Shown: positions 36,657-45,121, counted from the first letter of the stretch. The stretch is DNA of 52,297 bases from an uncultured Granulosicoccaceae bacterium (GCA_937958675.1 CALGND010000074.1:1-52297), one strand, 5' to 3'. Translations and numbers: made by a program. Notes: a model not told the origin generated them from the letters alone.

Positions 36657-37659
36657 TGCTACGTTAGCCGTCCATTTTGCTGGCGCATTAGTTACGCTGC
36701 AAGATGGTGGCCGCCCTGGACACTTGCGTTATGGCGTTGCTGCATCGGGTCCCATGGACCGTGTGGCGTTTGCTGCAGCAAACGCGGCACTGGGTAATAT
36801 CGCCAATAAAACTGCTATCGAAGTGTCGCTTGGTGGTTTGATTGTCGAATGTAAATCAGCTTCGATTACACTGGCTATAGCGGGCGGTGATTTTATGATC
36901 GAACATGCAGGCGCTAAAACAAATGGTTGGACGATACTAACTTTGCGGGAAGGTGAGCGCTTGTCAGTTCGAGTGGGAAGTGCGGGCAGTTGGGCATACA
37001 TTGCATTTGCTGGAAATGTAGTGGCAAACGAATGGTTGGGGCATGCAGCGACTCATTCGACCTCTGGATTCGGTGGCGGAGCGATACAAACAGGCCAGAA
37101 AATTGTAGTTGAGCATGCTGAGATAAGAGAAGATCGCGAAGGACAAATCGAACAGCCCGACTTTATACCCAGTGGCATGAGAATGCGAGTGGTAATGGGC
37201 CCGCAAGACAGATGGTTTCGTACAGAGGCGATAGAGGCGTTTAAGAATAGTCGTTATAGCTTGACTAATAACTATGACCGTATGGGTGTTCGACTAGAGG
37301 GAGAGCATCTAGCGCTTGATGCTGCACTGTCAATTCCATCCGAGCCTATTGTGCGTGGGTCAGTTCAGGTGTCGGGTGAAGGTGTGCCGACGATCCTGCT
37401 AGCTGACCATCACACCACCGGAGGTTACCCAAAAATTGCTACTGTGATATCAGCAGATATTAACGTACTGGTTCAAAAGCGCTGCGGGCAAGAAGTCGCC
37501 TTTGATGCTATTTCATCTGAGGAAGCCGTTAAAATTGCCCGGCAATTTTCCCAAGATGTTAGTGATTATCTTGATAGTGTTTCGGTTCCGCGCGGGAACC
37601 TACAGCAACGTTTGATGCAACAGAATCTGATTAGCGGTGTTGTCGGTTCTGACGAATGA
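36649..37659 (+). CDS. pxpC: 5-oxoprolinase subunit C (KipA-like)
   Basis: About 336 residues of the allophanate-hydrolase subunit 2/KipA family. Signature pieces are T-L-Q-D-G-G-R-P-G near the start, G-P-M-D-R-V-A-F, N-N-Y-D-R-M-G-V-R-L-E-G near 205-216 and the H-H-T-T-G-G-Y-P-K motif near 255. The ATG at 36649 overlaps the last 8 bp of pxpB; the longer open frame upstream is antisense-like and not family-like. It completes the 5-oxoprolinase complex. The stop lies 2 bp from that of the convergent thioredoxin-fold gene. Confidence 0.96.
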   Translation: MSDATLAVHFAGALVTLQDGGRPGHLRYGVAASGPMDRVAFAAANAALGNIANKTAIEVSLGGLIVECKSASITLAIAGGDFMIEHAGAKTNGWTILTLREGERLSVRVGSAGSWAYIAFAGNVVANEWLGHAATHSTSGFGGGAIQTGQKIVVEHAEIREDREGQIEQPDFIPSGMRMRVVMGPQDRWFRTEAIEAFKNSRYSLTNNYDRMGVRLEGEHLALDAALSIPSEPIVRGSVQVSGEGVPTILLADHHTTGGYPKIATVISADINVLVQKRCGQEVAFDAISSEEAVKIARQFSQDVSDYLDSVSVPRGNLQQRLMQQNLISGVVGSDE

Positions 37660-37661
37660 CG

Positions 37662-38177
37662 TTAGAGCTTTGCAAAGCGCGTAACCAGTTCTTCCACAGG
37701 CGTAACACCCTGCACAGTATCCACTAGTTTTCCCTTGCCGTTGAAAAGTAGTAGCGTCACGTTGGGAACATTGTATTTCTGCTGAAACTGTTTGCCTTCT
37801 CCAGTGGTGACATCGGCGACTCGAAAGGATACGTTGTCGCGATCTTCTAGCGCAGTACGAGTGTTTTTCATTAAGCGACGGCAGAGTGGGCAGCTTGGGT
37901 CGTGTATTTGTACAATCGTCGGTGTGCCTTTGCCCAATTGAGATAAATCGTGCATATTTCTGGTTTGCACATCATGCCGGTGAATCGCAGCCCCCGCCAC
38001 ACCTACTACCGGTACTGCCACTAGAAGCCGAATAAGGTTACGGCGGCTAAGTAAGGTGCTATCGCCTTGCTTTTTAGTGCTTTTGGCACTGGGCTTGGCC
38101 TTCTTCTTAAGGTCCGTATTTTTTGCTGATTCTTGCGCTTTGTTCGGCTTTGCGCCTTTTTTGTTTCGTTTGCTCAT
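37662..38177 (-). CDS. Membrane-anchored thioredoxin-fold protein with CPLC motif
   Basis: About 171 residues from the ATG at 38177. A very lysine-rich cytoplasmic N-terminus (about 1-45) precedes one membrane helix (L-L-V-A-V-P-V-V-G-V-A-G, about 52-66). A periplasmic thioredoxin domain follows, with D-P-S-C-P-L-C-R-R-L (the CPLC site, about 96-99) and the cis-proline loop V-P-N-V-T. The N-terminus S-R-R-N-L-I-R-L-L-V just before the helix resembles a twin-arginine motif, so Tat export or anchoring is possible. It is divergent from a Tat-type DsbA gene. A role in envelope thiol chemistry is inferred from fold and context. Confidence 0.8.
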   Translation of the reverse strand: MSKRNKKGAKPNKAQESAKNTDLKKKAKPSAKSTKKQGDSTLLSRRNLIRLLVAVPVVGVAGAAIHRHDVQTRNMHDLSQLGKGTPTIVQIHDPSCPLCRRLMKNTRTALEDRDNVSFRVADVTTGEGKQFQQKYNVPNVTLLLFNGKGKLVDTVQGVTPVEELVTRFAKL

Positions 38178-38381
38178 GATCGTATAACGGTTGAGCGGCT
38201 GTTTTGATTGCGATGTGAGAGCCATGTCGCAATCAAAAGCCCTTGATATTCGTTGTTGCACTGTAGGCGATTGCAAACCCTAAGCTCCTGTGAACTCACG
38301 GCGACTTTTGCGATCAGATATCCAAGACTGCATACTATAAGCGATGTAGTTGCCAACAAATCGGGGTTAAATAACGACATT

Positions 38382-39077
38382 ATGAGTAAAAAGACAGATA
38401 AGGACTTGAAGGACGTAGTGAGTCGTAGACAATTTATAAGAGGCGTGGCTGGCGCGGGCGCCTTGGGCACCGCATCGGCGATGGGTGTACTTTGGCCAAC
38501 CTCTGAAGTGTTGGCGCAAGCTGCTCAAGGTTATAAGGTCATTGATCAGCCAATGCACACTAATGACGAGACGCGTGTTGAGGTGTTAGAGTTCTTCTGG
38601 TTTGGTTGCCCGCATTGCTACGCCTTTGAGCCAACTATTAACAAGTGGATTGCATCAAAACCGGACTACGTTGATTTTGTACGTGAAGCGCCGCCATTAA
38701 ACCCTTCCTGGGAACAACACTCTCGAATGTTCTACGCAGCCGAAGCGCTCGGTATAACCGATAGCATGTTTGACCAGACGTTCAACAGAATTCACAAAGG
38801 CGGTAAGCGCCTGCGCAGCCAAAAGAAAATTGCAAAATTTGTTGAATCGCTTGACTTGGGTGTTAGTGACGAAGAGTTTATCGATGCGATGAATTCCTTT
38901 GCAGTAAACTCTGCGCTTAAGCGTTCCATTTCACGTGCTCAACAAGCCGGTATAACAGGTGTACCGAGTATAGTGGTCAATGGTAAATACCTTACAGGTA
39001 ACTCGCTAGCCGGAAGCCACCAAGGCATTATCGATGTGATAAATCAGCTCGCCGAACGTGAACATAAAGCAGGCTAA
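38382..39077 (+). CDS. dsbA: DsbA-family thiol:disulfide oxidoreductase with Tat-type signal
   Basis: About 231 residues from the ATG at 38382, just after a charged leader. The N-terminus contains S-R-R-Q-F-I-R-G-V-A-G, a twin-arginine motif with a weakly hydrophobic h-region and a cleavage site near V-L-A-Q. Most DsbA proteins use Sec. The mature part is DsbA: F-W-F-G-C-P-H-C-Y-A-F-E-P with the CPHC site (about 74-77), the helical insertion, and the V-P-S cis-Pro loop (G-V-P-S-I-V-V-N-G). It starts an apparent operon with an ECF sigma factor (5-bp gap) and its anti-sigma candidate. Confidence 0.9.
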   Translation: MSKKTDKDLKDVVSRRQFIRGVAGAGALGTASAMGVLWPTSEVLAQAAQGYKVIDQPMHTNDETRVEVLEFFWFGCPHCYAFEPTINKWIASKPDYVDFVREAPPLNPSWEQHSRMFYAAEALGITDSMFDQTFNRIHKGGKRLRSQKKIAKFVESLDLGVSDEEFIDAMNSFAVNSALKRSISRAQQAGITGVPSIVVNGKYLTGNSLAGSHQGIIDVINQLAEREHKAG

Positions 39078-39082
39078 ATCAC

Positions 39083-39598
39083 TTGTCTGACTCTATTGCA
39101 TCTCTAGAAGATCTGCTGCAATCTGCATATCGGTATGCACATGCATTGTGCGGCCATGCAGAAATGGCTGAGGACTTAGTGCACGAAGGTTGGCTAAAGG
39201 TGGTGGCCAAGCATGGGCCTAAGCCTGATAAAGCGTTGTTGTTTCGTGTTGTGCGTAATCTCTTTATCGATGATATTAGGCACAAAACGCGATTTCCTAG
39301 TGATTCATTTGATGAGCAATTGATGTTGGATGCGACGGGTTTCGACCCGTCGCATCACGCTAGTTACGATCTGGTATTGGCGCAGGGGCTTGCGGAGCTT
39401 CGACGCGTAGATCGGGAAGTGTTGTTTTTGTGGGTTTTTGAAGGTTACACGGCTGCAGAGATAGCCGAATTGATGGATCAGTCTCGCGGTACTGTGCTCA
39501 GTCAGATACATCGCGCTAAAGGAAAACTAAAGAAGTATCTTGATCAGCACGGGAGTAAAAAATTGACCGTGGTTAAGAGTACAGGGAGACAATCATAA
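39083..39598 (+). CDS. ECF-family RNA polymerase sigma factor
   Basis: 171 residues with sigma region 2 (about 8-70; A-E-D-L-V-H-E-G-W-L-K-V, then R-V-V-R-N-L-F-I-D-D-I-R) and region 4 (about 105-155; E-G-Y-T-A-A-E-I-A-E-L, G-T-V-L-S-Q-I-H-R-A-K). The start is TTG, 5 bp after the dsbA stop; no upstream ATG fits. It overlaps the next gene by one base (TAATG). This fits a stress-responsive sigma factor encoded with its regulator. It is probably activated by an envelope or thiol-stress signal, given the DsbA gene in the same unit. Confidence 0.92.
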   Translation: MSDSIASLEDLLQSAYRYAHALCGHAEMAEDLVHEGWLKVVAKHGPKPDKALLFRVVRNLFIDDIRHKTRFPSDSFDEQLMLDATGFDPSHHASYDLVLAQGLAELRRVDREVLFLWVFEGYTAAEIAELMDQSRGTVLSQIHRAKGKLKKYLDQHGSKKLTVVKSTGRQS

Positions 39599-40224
39599 TG
39601 AATGATCAAGATCAACGCCTTGTTGAGTACTATCAAAATCTGTCGATGTCTCCGGAGAAAATGGATCAACTAAGACAGGTAACAAAAGATGCTGAGGCGA
39701 AAGACGAAAGGCCAAGCAAGGTAAGTTTAGCAATATCGGCCTTTCGAAATTTAGTATGGCCCGTTAAACGTTGGGGCTCATGGGCTGGTGCGGGTTTAGT
39801 ATGCGGATTGGTATTGAGCCAATCAATATGGATGTACAGCTCGGTATCACAGAATGAGCGCACCGAACACACCTTGCGCGAAGTTACCTTAAACCACACT
39901 ACGCGGCTAGAGCCCGAGTTTCGTGGTGGGTCATTAGCCATGCTAGATGACTCTATGCATCAGTTGCCGTTTTCGCTTGTGCTACCCAAATCAATAGCAA
40001 GCAAATATGAACTCATCGGCTCACGTTATTGTTCGCTAAGTGGCGTGCTTGCAGCACATGTCAAGCTGCATAACAAGCAATCGGGTAAACCGATGAGCTT
40101 GTTTGTAGCGACCAACGCCGATGAGTTAGAAGAGATTCGATCCCAACAAACTAATCTTGAAGGGATTGAAGTTCAGTTTTGGCGAGAGGGTGGTCTTTTT
40201 TACGCTTCAGCGCAGCGTAGTTAG
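39598..40224 (+). CDS. Single-pass membrane protein, probable anti-sigma factor
   Basis: 208 residues with a cytoplasmic N-terminus (about 1-58) of helical, acidic/basic type, one membrane helix (about 60-82, W-A-G-A-G-L-V-C-G-L-V-L) and a periplasmic C-terminal domain. The start overlaps the sigma-factor stop by one base (TAATG), the usual arrangement for a sigma/anti-sigma pair. There is no HxxxCxxC zinc motif, so it is not a ZAS-type anti-sigma, and homology is not recognised. The periplasmic domain contains one cysteine (R-Y-C-S-L). Function is inferred from context and topology. Confidence 0.7.
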   Translation: MNDQDQRLVEYYQNLSMSPEKMDQLRQVTKDAEAKDERPSKVSLAISAFRNLVWPVKRWGSWAGAGLVCGLVLSQSIWMYSSVSQNERTEHTLREVTLNHTTRLEPEFRGGSLAMLDDSMHQLPFSLVLPKSIASKYELIGSRYCSLSGVLAAHVKLHNKQSGKPMSLFVATNADELEEIRSQQTNLEGIEVQFWREGGLFYASAQRS

Positions 40225-40229
40225 CTAGA

Positions 40230-40297
40230 GATCTTTCGCCTACTACATTTTGTCATTTGGAATGACTAAACATCCATGATGTAGTAGGCGAAAGATC
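40230..40297. repeat. Perfect 19-bp inverted repeat with nested hairpin
   Basis: Arms GATCTTTCGCCTACTACAT (40230-40248) and its exact reverse complement (40279-40297) enclose 30 bp containing a second perfect stem, GTCATT/AATGAC (40252-40257 and 40261-40266). It lies in the convergent gap between the anti-sigma candidate and the thioesterase gene. No U-tract is present on either strand. It is a candidate bidirectional, factor-dependent terminator, a 3'-end stabiliser or a protein-binding site. Confidence 0.85.
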
Positions 40298-40341
40298 ACG
40301 CACCTGCGCCATCTGTGAAACGGGCTGTTTCTGGACGTGCA

Positions 40342-40764
40342 CTAGCTAGCCATATTGGCTACGATTTTCTCATTCTGTGTGAATGTCGGAACATCTTCTT
40401 CACGTGTAGTAATTTGACCATGAGGGATTGGTTTACCTCTTTTATCTATCGATACAAATACAATACGATCAACAATAATCACTGCAGCATGGGATTTCTT
40501 TTGACGTACCTCGCATCTCATGTTTAGTGAGGTTCGACCAAAACTTACCACCTCTAATCCGATCTCCAGAATATCGCCCAATCGTGCTGATGTTTTAAAG
40601 TCAATCTCAGAAATATATTTTGTGACAACGTGATCGTGCTTCATCTGGCAGCTTGCATATATTGCGGCCTCTTCGTCTATCCAGCTGAGTAGTTGACCGC
40701 CAAAAAGACGATTGCTGGTATTCAAATCATTAGGGCGGATAAATCGACGTGTGTAGTATTTCAT
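40342..40764 (-). CDS. YciA-type acyl-CoA thioesterase (hot-dog fold)
   Basis: 140 residues from the ATG at 40764, chosen by GGAGAG 7 nt upstream; the open frame extends beyond but is not family-like. The family motifs are R-L-F-G-G-Q-L-L-S-W-I-D-E-E-A-A (about 19-34, containing the catalytic Asp), V-V-T-K-Y-I (about 47) and the hot-dog sheet L-G-D-I-L-E-I-G. It hydrolyses acyl-CoA esters in the cytoplasm. It is the last gene of a leftward operon with an unknown protein and a double-DUF1127 protein. Confidence 0.88.
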   Translation of the reverse strand: MKYYTRRFIRPNDLNTSNRLFGGQLLSWIDEEAAIYASCQMKHDHVVTKYISEIDFKTSARLGDILEIGLEVVSFGRTSLNMRCEVRQKKSHAAVIIVDRIVFVSIDKRGKPIPHGQITTREEDVPTFTQNEKIVANMAS

Positions 40765-40766
40765 AG

Positions 40767-41072
40767 CTATCTCTCCACTGCGCTGAGCTGCACGGCGGCA
40801 GGGGATAGCTGAAAGTATTCCAATATTTTGTTTAGGTTTAATTGGTCTACATCTACGCTGGGGTCGTCGTAGCTTGATACCCAGAGTAGACAGCCTTCGC
40901 CAAAATCCACAACACACGAAACAATGCATGTAAGGCCAGGTGTGAACCCTAAATATGGCTTTCGCAATACAAGACGACATCCGATCCAGCTTCGTGCTTG
41001 ATCCAAGGTTAGTGTGTTTTTGTGAGAATCATTGTGAGTGAATTGGGCTTCCGCCAAAGTTGAGTGCATCAT
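40767..41072 (-). CDS. Small protein of unknown function between DUF1127 and thioesterase genes
   Basis: 101 residues. The start ATG at 41072 overlaps the stop of the upstream DUF1127 gene (ATGA), and the stop lies just 2 bp before the thioesterase start region, so it is part of the operon. There is no membrane helix. The middle is a beta-rich, Cys-containing stretch (L-T-C-I-V-S-C-V-V-D-F-G-E-G-C). It may be a small regulatory or binding protein; no family is recognised. Confidence 0.6.
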   Translation of the reverse strand: MMHSTLAEAQFTHNDSHKNTLTLDQARSWIGCRLVLRKPYLGFTPGLTCIVSCVVDFGEGCLLWVSSYDDPSVDVDQLNLNKILEYFQLSPAAVQLSAVER

Positions 41073-41413
41073 GCTGCTTCATCCGTTTGGCTGCGCTCTA
41101 CACCTGGGCGCCCATTGCGCACACAATCTAGGATGGAGCCGCGGTAAATTCCCAAATCTCTTAATTCGGAATCTGTGTAGCTTTGCAGTTGTTCCACGTG
41201 CTGTTGCTCTAGTGTGTTCAAGTATTCATTGCCAGGCGACTCTTCTATCGAGCTCTCGGCGCGCCACGGCCAGCTCTTTAATCCTTCGGATATAAGCTGT
41301 GGAGAAAATCCGCAATCAATTAGCTGTCGCTCTGGCATGGTTCGAAGATGATAGAGAGTCTTTCTTTGTCCACTACGTTCAAATGATTGAATGATTTTTT
41401 TGAAGATGCTCAT
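41069..41413 (-). CDS. Double-DUF1127 protein
   Basis: 114 residues containing two DUF1127-like helices. The first (about 14-45) reads R-K-T-L-Y-H-L-R-T-M-P-E-R-Q-L-I-D-C-G-F. The second (about 72-105) reads L-Q-S-Y-T-D-S-E-L-R-D-L-G-I-Y-R-G-S-I then R-N-G-R-P-G-V-E-R, the classic L-x-D-L/I-G-x-x-R motif. DUF1127 proteins are usually single-domain (about 50-70 residues) and some are RNA-binding regulators of small-RNA and phosphate/nutrient responses in alphaproteobacteria. A tandem version is unusual. The ATG at 41413 lies just after a gene-free region that should hold the operon promoter. Confidence 0.8.
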   Translation of the reverse strand: MSIFKKIIQSFERSGQRKTLYHLRTMPERQLIDCGFSPQLISEGLKSWPWRAESSIEESPGNEYLNTLEQQHVEQLQSYTDSELRDLGIYRGSILDCVRNGRPGVERSQTDEAA

Positions 41414-41840
41414 GTCGCGCTCCGTATTAAGTTCGTGCCTTTATACTAAGCATGATGGAGCAATTCGAACAAACAACTATTTCTTAAAGCGCGTTAAATC
41501 AAAACTATAACCCGCGGCATAGATGTCAACAGTGGTGCAATCTAGCTTGTGCGCGCACCGTTAAGGTGCAAATAACAGTAGTGCTGCATTGTTTGTGCAT
41601 CGCATCGTAACGATGTGAGTCAATTAATTGCTCAGTCAAGAATGTTGAATGAAGCTATTTGTTGGATTTGTAATGTTGCTAGTTTGGTTTGAGCTATGGG
41701 TAAGGTCATCTCGTGAGCAATAAAATTTGGCGCGCTAGTGCGATTAACGACCTGTGGTATCAAGCTAGGTCGCTTCATGATTTTTAGAATGTGTAATAGT
41801 TATTACGAACACAAGTTTTATTGCTCTGTTTGTTGCGCGT
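41414..41840. other. Gene-free spacer upstream of the double-DUF1127 operon
   Basis: A 427-bp stretch between two leftward genes, with no ORF worth calling. Its distal part should contain the promoter of the DUF1127 operon. An imperfect inverted repeat (GTAATA/TATTAC) near 41795-41810 on the minus strand, downstream of the DUF3179 gene, could be part of a weak terminator. No small-RNA promoter could be recognised by eye, though the size leaves room for one. Confidence 0.4.
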
Positions 41841-43271
41841 CTACATAGGCCATAATTCAGTTTCTGGGTAAAACTGCGACCATGCAAACCAAAATGCTTG
41901 GTGTCCGCCTAGATCTTTGCCGTTAGCATCTACAGCACGCACTCCGCCCCCATTTAACTCTAATCTTATGTTCTCAAACGCAATGGCTTTGCCATCGTTT
42001 AAGGCATCAGTTGCTTTGCTGAGTTGAAATGCAATCGGTTTGCCCGACTCTGTAATTAGGCCGACGATATCTTCTTGCACGGGCAAGCGTGGATCGACAT
42101 TGCCGATAGGGAATATAGGGCCATTGGCATCTCGATTATTTCGAAAATCAAAATCTCGGCCTAAGGCTAGCGACTCTGCCAATACTGTTGTTTCAGGATG
42201 AGCTGTTTTCCAGTCTTTCCATTTGGCGGTTACAACACCGGCTTGTGTTAGCGCTACTTTTTTGCCGGCTAAGGGGCCTGTTACAGCGTTGCCTTTAAAC
42301 GTATCAAAAACTGAGTAAGTGTTGACGTCGTACATGACTTTGTTTGATCGTATTAGTAGGCCAGATGTGCGTAGCACCGGTCGGTCAATGCCTGGTAGTT
42401 GGTCAGTAAAGTAGGCTTGGGCCGCACCGCAAAGCGTACAGTATGGGATGCCCAAATTCCGCCCACCTAGTGTATCGTTAACCATCTCCCGTACTTCCAT
42501 TATGCGTCGAGGATAAGCTCGATACTCACCGTTAACTTCTACGCCAAAAACGACATCATCATCCTTAAGCCATGTGGCTTCCTTGACAGAGATCACTTCA
42601 GGGTTATCTGCTGCTGGGATACAGTTACATAGCTCATCCGTTTTATCAAATGGGCGATTATCAATGAGTACACCGCCCCACGATACATGTCGCCAATCGA
42701 TATCGCCTTCCACGAAAAGTTTGTCCCACACCGGTTCGATGATTGTGTAGATATTACGTTTGTAGTGTAAATAGTTTGGGGGAGCGGGGATGTTCCATGC
42801 CATTAAGCGATCGGTTGTTTCGCGCCAATAGTCGGGCTTGTCATATTCAAGGTTTAACAACCTACCGGAAGAAATTGCCAGTAATTGAGTCAATGGCTGG
42901 GAGGTTGAAATGCGCATCATGTCGCTAATCAGCCAAGCAAGCCTTGGATCGCCAGACTCTGCTATGGTTTGTACCGCGTCTGTTTGTTCCTCGCCCCATG
43001 TCAGAGTTTCAAGATTTTCACCAAAGGCTGTTTCGAGTGCGTTGACGATCTCATCACTTAGCGGACCAGTAGGCGTTTTTGGTGGGTTGCCAAATATGTC
43101 TATAACATATTGTGGCAGAGGCGCCGTATCGTTAGAGTTGCTGTCTTCGTCTGCAATCGCGACAGTGCATAAACTCAATAAAGTCACAATCGATATGACG
43201 AATAGGTTAACGCGACTAACGCGGCGAATTATGTAAGTTCGGCGACGTGGTTGGCATTTTGGCTGAAGCAT
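41841..43271 (-). CDS. DUF3179 domain-containing secreted protein
   Basis: 476 residues with an N-terminal hydrophobic signal segment (about 23-40, after a basic n-region of ~20). The mature part ends with the DUF3179 domain: E-V-N-G-E-Y-R-A-Y-P, G-I-P-Y-C-T-L-C-G-A-A (Cys pair near 275-278) and the segment S-V-F-D-T-F-K-G-N-A-V-T-G-P-L, then W-K-D-W-K-T-A-H-P-E-T. DUF3179 proteins are extracytoplasmic, common in halophiles and marine bacteria, with unknown function. The two cysteines and conserved aromatic residues suggest metal or redox chemistry, which is not proven. Confidence 0.88.
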   Translation of the reverse strand: MLQPKCQPRRRTYIIRRVSRVNLFVISIVTLLSLCTVAIADEDSNSNDTAPLPQYVIDIFGNPPKTPTGPLSDEIVNALETAFGENLETLTWGEEQTDAVQTIAESGDPRLAWLISDMMRISTSQPLTQLLAISSGRLLNLEYDKPDYWRETTDRLMAWNIPAPPNYLHYKRNIYTIIEPVWDKLFVEGDIDWRHVSWGGVLIDNRPFDKTDELCNCIPAADNPEVISVKEATWLKDDDVVFGVEVNGEYRAYPRRIMEVREMVNDTLGGRNLGIPYCTLCGAAQAYFTDQLPGIDRPVLRTSGLLIRSNKVMYDVNTYSVFDTFKGNAVTGPLAGKKVALTQAGVVTAKWKDWKTAHPETTVLAESLALGRDFDFRNNRDANGPIFPIGNVDPRLPVQEDIVGLITESGKPIAFQLSKATDALNDGKAIAFENIRLELNGGGVRAVDANGKDLGGHQAFWFAWSQFYPETELWPM

Positions 43272-43415
43272 AGTTTACTCTGCTGGTTGGCTATGTAATG
43301 TAGAGAGTGTCTGACGCGCCAATAAGTTCGATTTCTGTGGGTAACTGTTTGAATCCAACACCTTTAGCCACTCAAATCAGGTAAATTACGCGTCTATATT
43401 TTCTCAGGTATTCCA

Positions 43416-44297
43416 ATGGCAATCACAATACTCGATGGCGGAATGGGGCAAGAGCTTGTAGCGCGTGCTGGCAAGCCTACGGCTCTTTGGTCAGTGCAAG
43501 CGTTATTGGATAACCCGCAATGGGTGCGTGATGTACACGATGCCTATTTCAATGCAGGTGCGCAGATTGCGACTACTAATACTTACTCGGTATTACCCGA
43601 TCGCTTGGAGAGCCATAATATGTCGGCTCGGTTTGAAGATCTACAGCGCTCGGCTTGCCGATTGGCAGTGGATGCGCGTGATAGTCACGGGTCGGGAAGG
43701 GTTGCTGGGTCGCTTGGGCCTCAAGGTTTTTCATATCAACCAGACAAATCGCCACCAGCTGAACAAGCTGCGGAGGTTTATAAGCAGGTGTGTAAGGCAC
43801 AACGCGATTACGTTGATATTTTTCTTGCTGAAACGATGGCCTCTGTTGATCAAGCGCGTGGTGCGCTGATGGCAATGTCTCAATTTGATAAAGAGGTATG
43901 GGTATCGTTGTCGGTTGATGATAGTGATGGATCTAAGCTGCGTTCCGGTGAGCCAGTCGAAGATGCATTGCCGTTACTAAAAGAATATGGTGCCGACGCT
44001 GTGTTTATTAATTGCTCGTTACCAGAGGCGGTGAGTGCAGCGATACCGTTGATCGTTGAGTCGGGTATCCCAGTTGGAGCCTACGCTAATGGATTTACTG
44101 GAATACATGCAAATTTTAATAAGATTGGCGCAACGGTTGATCTATTGGAAGCACGCACTGATCTCGGCCCTGATGCTTATGCTCAGTTTGCTACACAGTG
44201 GGTTGCGGATGGCGCAACAATAATTGGTGGCTGTTGTGAGGTTGGGCCTGCTCATATTAAAACGCTTGTTGAGACCTTATCGCCACTTAAGCCCTAA
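43416..44297 (+). CDS. Homocysteine S-methyltransferase family protein
   Basis: 293 residues of the zinc-dependent homocysteine S-methyltransferase barrel. It has D-G-G-M-G (7-11), T-T-N-T-Y-S (53-58), the zinc cysteine in F-I-N-C-S (about 198) and the C-terminal G-G-C-C-E-V-G-P-A-H-I pair (about 272-282). The length and motifs resemble MmuM/BHMT-like enzymes that use S-methylmethionine, betaine or SAM as donor. The donor cannot be told from sequence. It is monocistronic, between a divergent DUF3179 gene and a convergent SDR gene. Confidence 0.9.
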   Translation: MAITILDGGMGQELVARAGKPTALWSVQALLDNPQWVRDVHDAYFNAGAQIATTNTYSVLPDRLESHNMSARFEDLQRSACRLAVDARDSHGSGRVAGSLGPQGFSYQPDKSPPAEQAAEVYKQVCKAQRDYVDIFLAETMASVDQARGALMAMSQFDKEVWVSLSVDDSDGSKLRSGEPVEDALPLLKEYGADAVFINCSLPEAVSAAIPLIVESGIPVGAYANGFTGIHANFNKIGATVDLLEARTDLGPDAYAQFATQWVADGATIIGGCCEVGPAHIKTLVETLSPLKP

Positions 44298-44325
44298 GGG
44301 CATGTAGCTCTGTGCGGCGCTGAGA

Positions 44326-45015
44326 CTACACGCTCATAGAGTTTCCATTATCATCTTTATCTAAACTTAAAAAAAACGGCGCTGCTATTTCGGCCCATTG
44401 CTCAGCCGCTTGTGCGTCGTCGGCTGATGCTCCAAAGCACGATTGCAGCATGTCGGTGTTAATTACCCCTGGGTTCACTGGCACGGCGGCGATGCCTGGT
44501 GGGAGATCTTCAGCTAATGCTTTTGTCATCCCTTCAATCGCCCATTTACTGGTGCAGTAAGAGGCAACATCGGCCGATACCGAGCGACCCCAACCACTAC
44601 TTAAATTAGCAATAACTCCGTGTTGTTGTTCAATAAGATGAGGCATGAGGTGCCGGATGACGGAAAACACTCCATTGATATTAATGTTTATAAGATTAAC
44701 AAAGTCGGAATAGGGCACTTCCCAGAGTGGCATATTCTCGTTGATGATGGCTGCGTTATTGATGACAAGCTCGGGTGTGCCCCAACGTTTTATTAGCGCG
44801 TTGATCCATTCACCTGTATCGGAATCGGATGCTAAATCGACTGTTGAGAAATCACAATTATCGGGATATTCCGATTGCATGCTTTCGATGTCCTTAGCAC
44901 TGCGTGCGCATCCAGCCACAGCATGGCCTTGGGCAGTAAAGGCGTCGCTCAGTGCGCGGCCTAGACCGCGGCTAACGCCAGTTATTAGAATCTTTCTTGG
45001 GGTCGGGGTTGTCAT
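44326..45015 (-). CDS. Short-chain dehydrogenase/reductase
   Basis: 229 residues with the classical SDR motifs: I-T-G-V-S-R-G-L-G (T-G-x-x-x-G-x-G, about 12-20), N-N-A-A (about 87-90), the catalytic Ser in L-S-S-G-W (about 142) and Y-C-T-S-K (about 155-159). It oxidises or reduces an unknown alcohol/carbonyl with NAD(P). It converges on the homocysteine methyltransferase with a 28-bp gap. Confidence 0.9.
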   Translation of the reverse strand: MTTPTPRKILITGVSRGLGRALSDAFTAQGHAVAGCARSAKDIESMQSEYPDNCDFSTVDLASDSDTGEWINALIKRWGTPELVINNAAIINENMPLWEVPYSDFVNLINININGVFSVIRHLMPHLIEQQHGVIANLSSGWGRSVSADVASYCTSKWAIEGMTKALAEDLPPGIAAVPVNPGVINTDMLQSCFGASADDAQAAEQWAEIAAPFFLSLDKDDNGNSMSV

Positions 45016-45121
45016 ATTCTATGCTTGTACTCAGTTGGGAGTCTAATCCTATTGTAGGTCAATACCCTGCCATCCAGCGCTATGGCGGGTTTCGCTTTGC
45101 TCAGCCTAGTATCGGTGGTAT

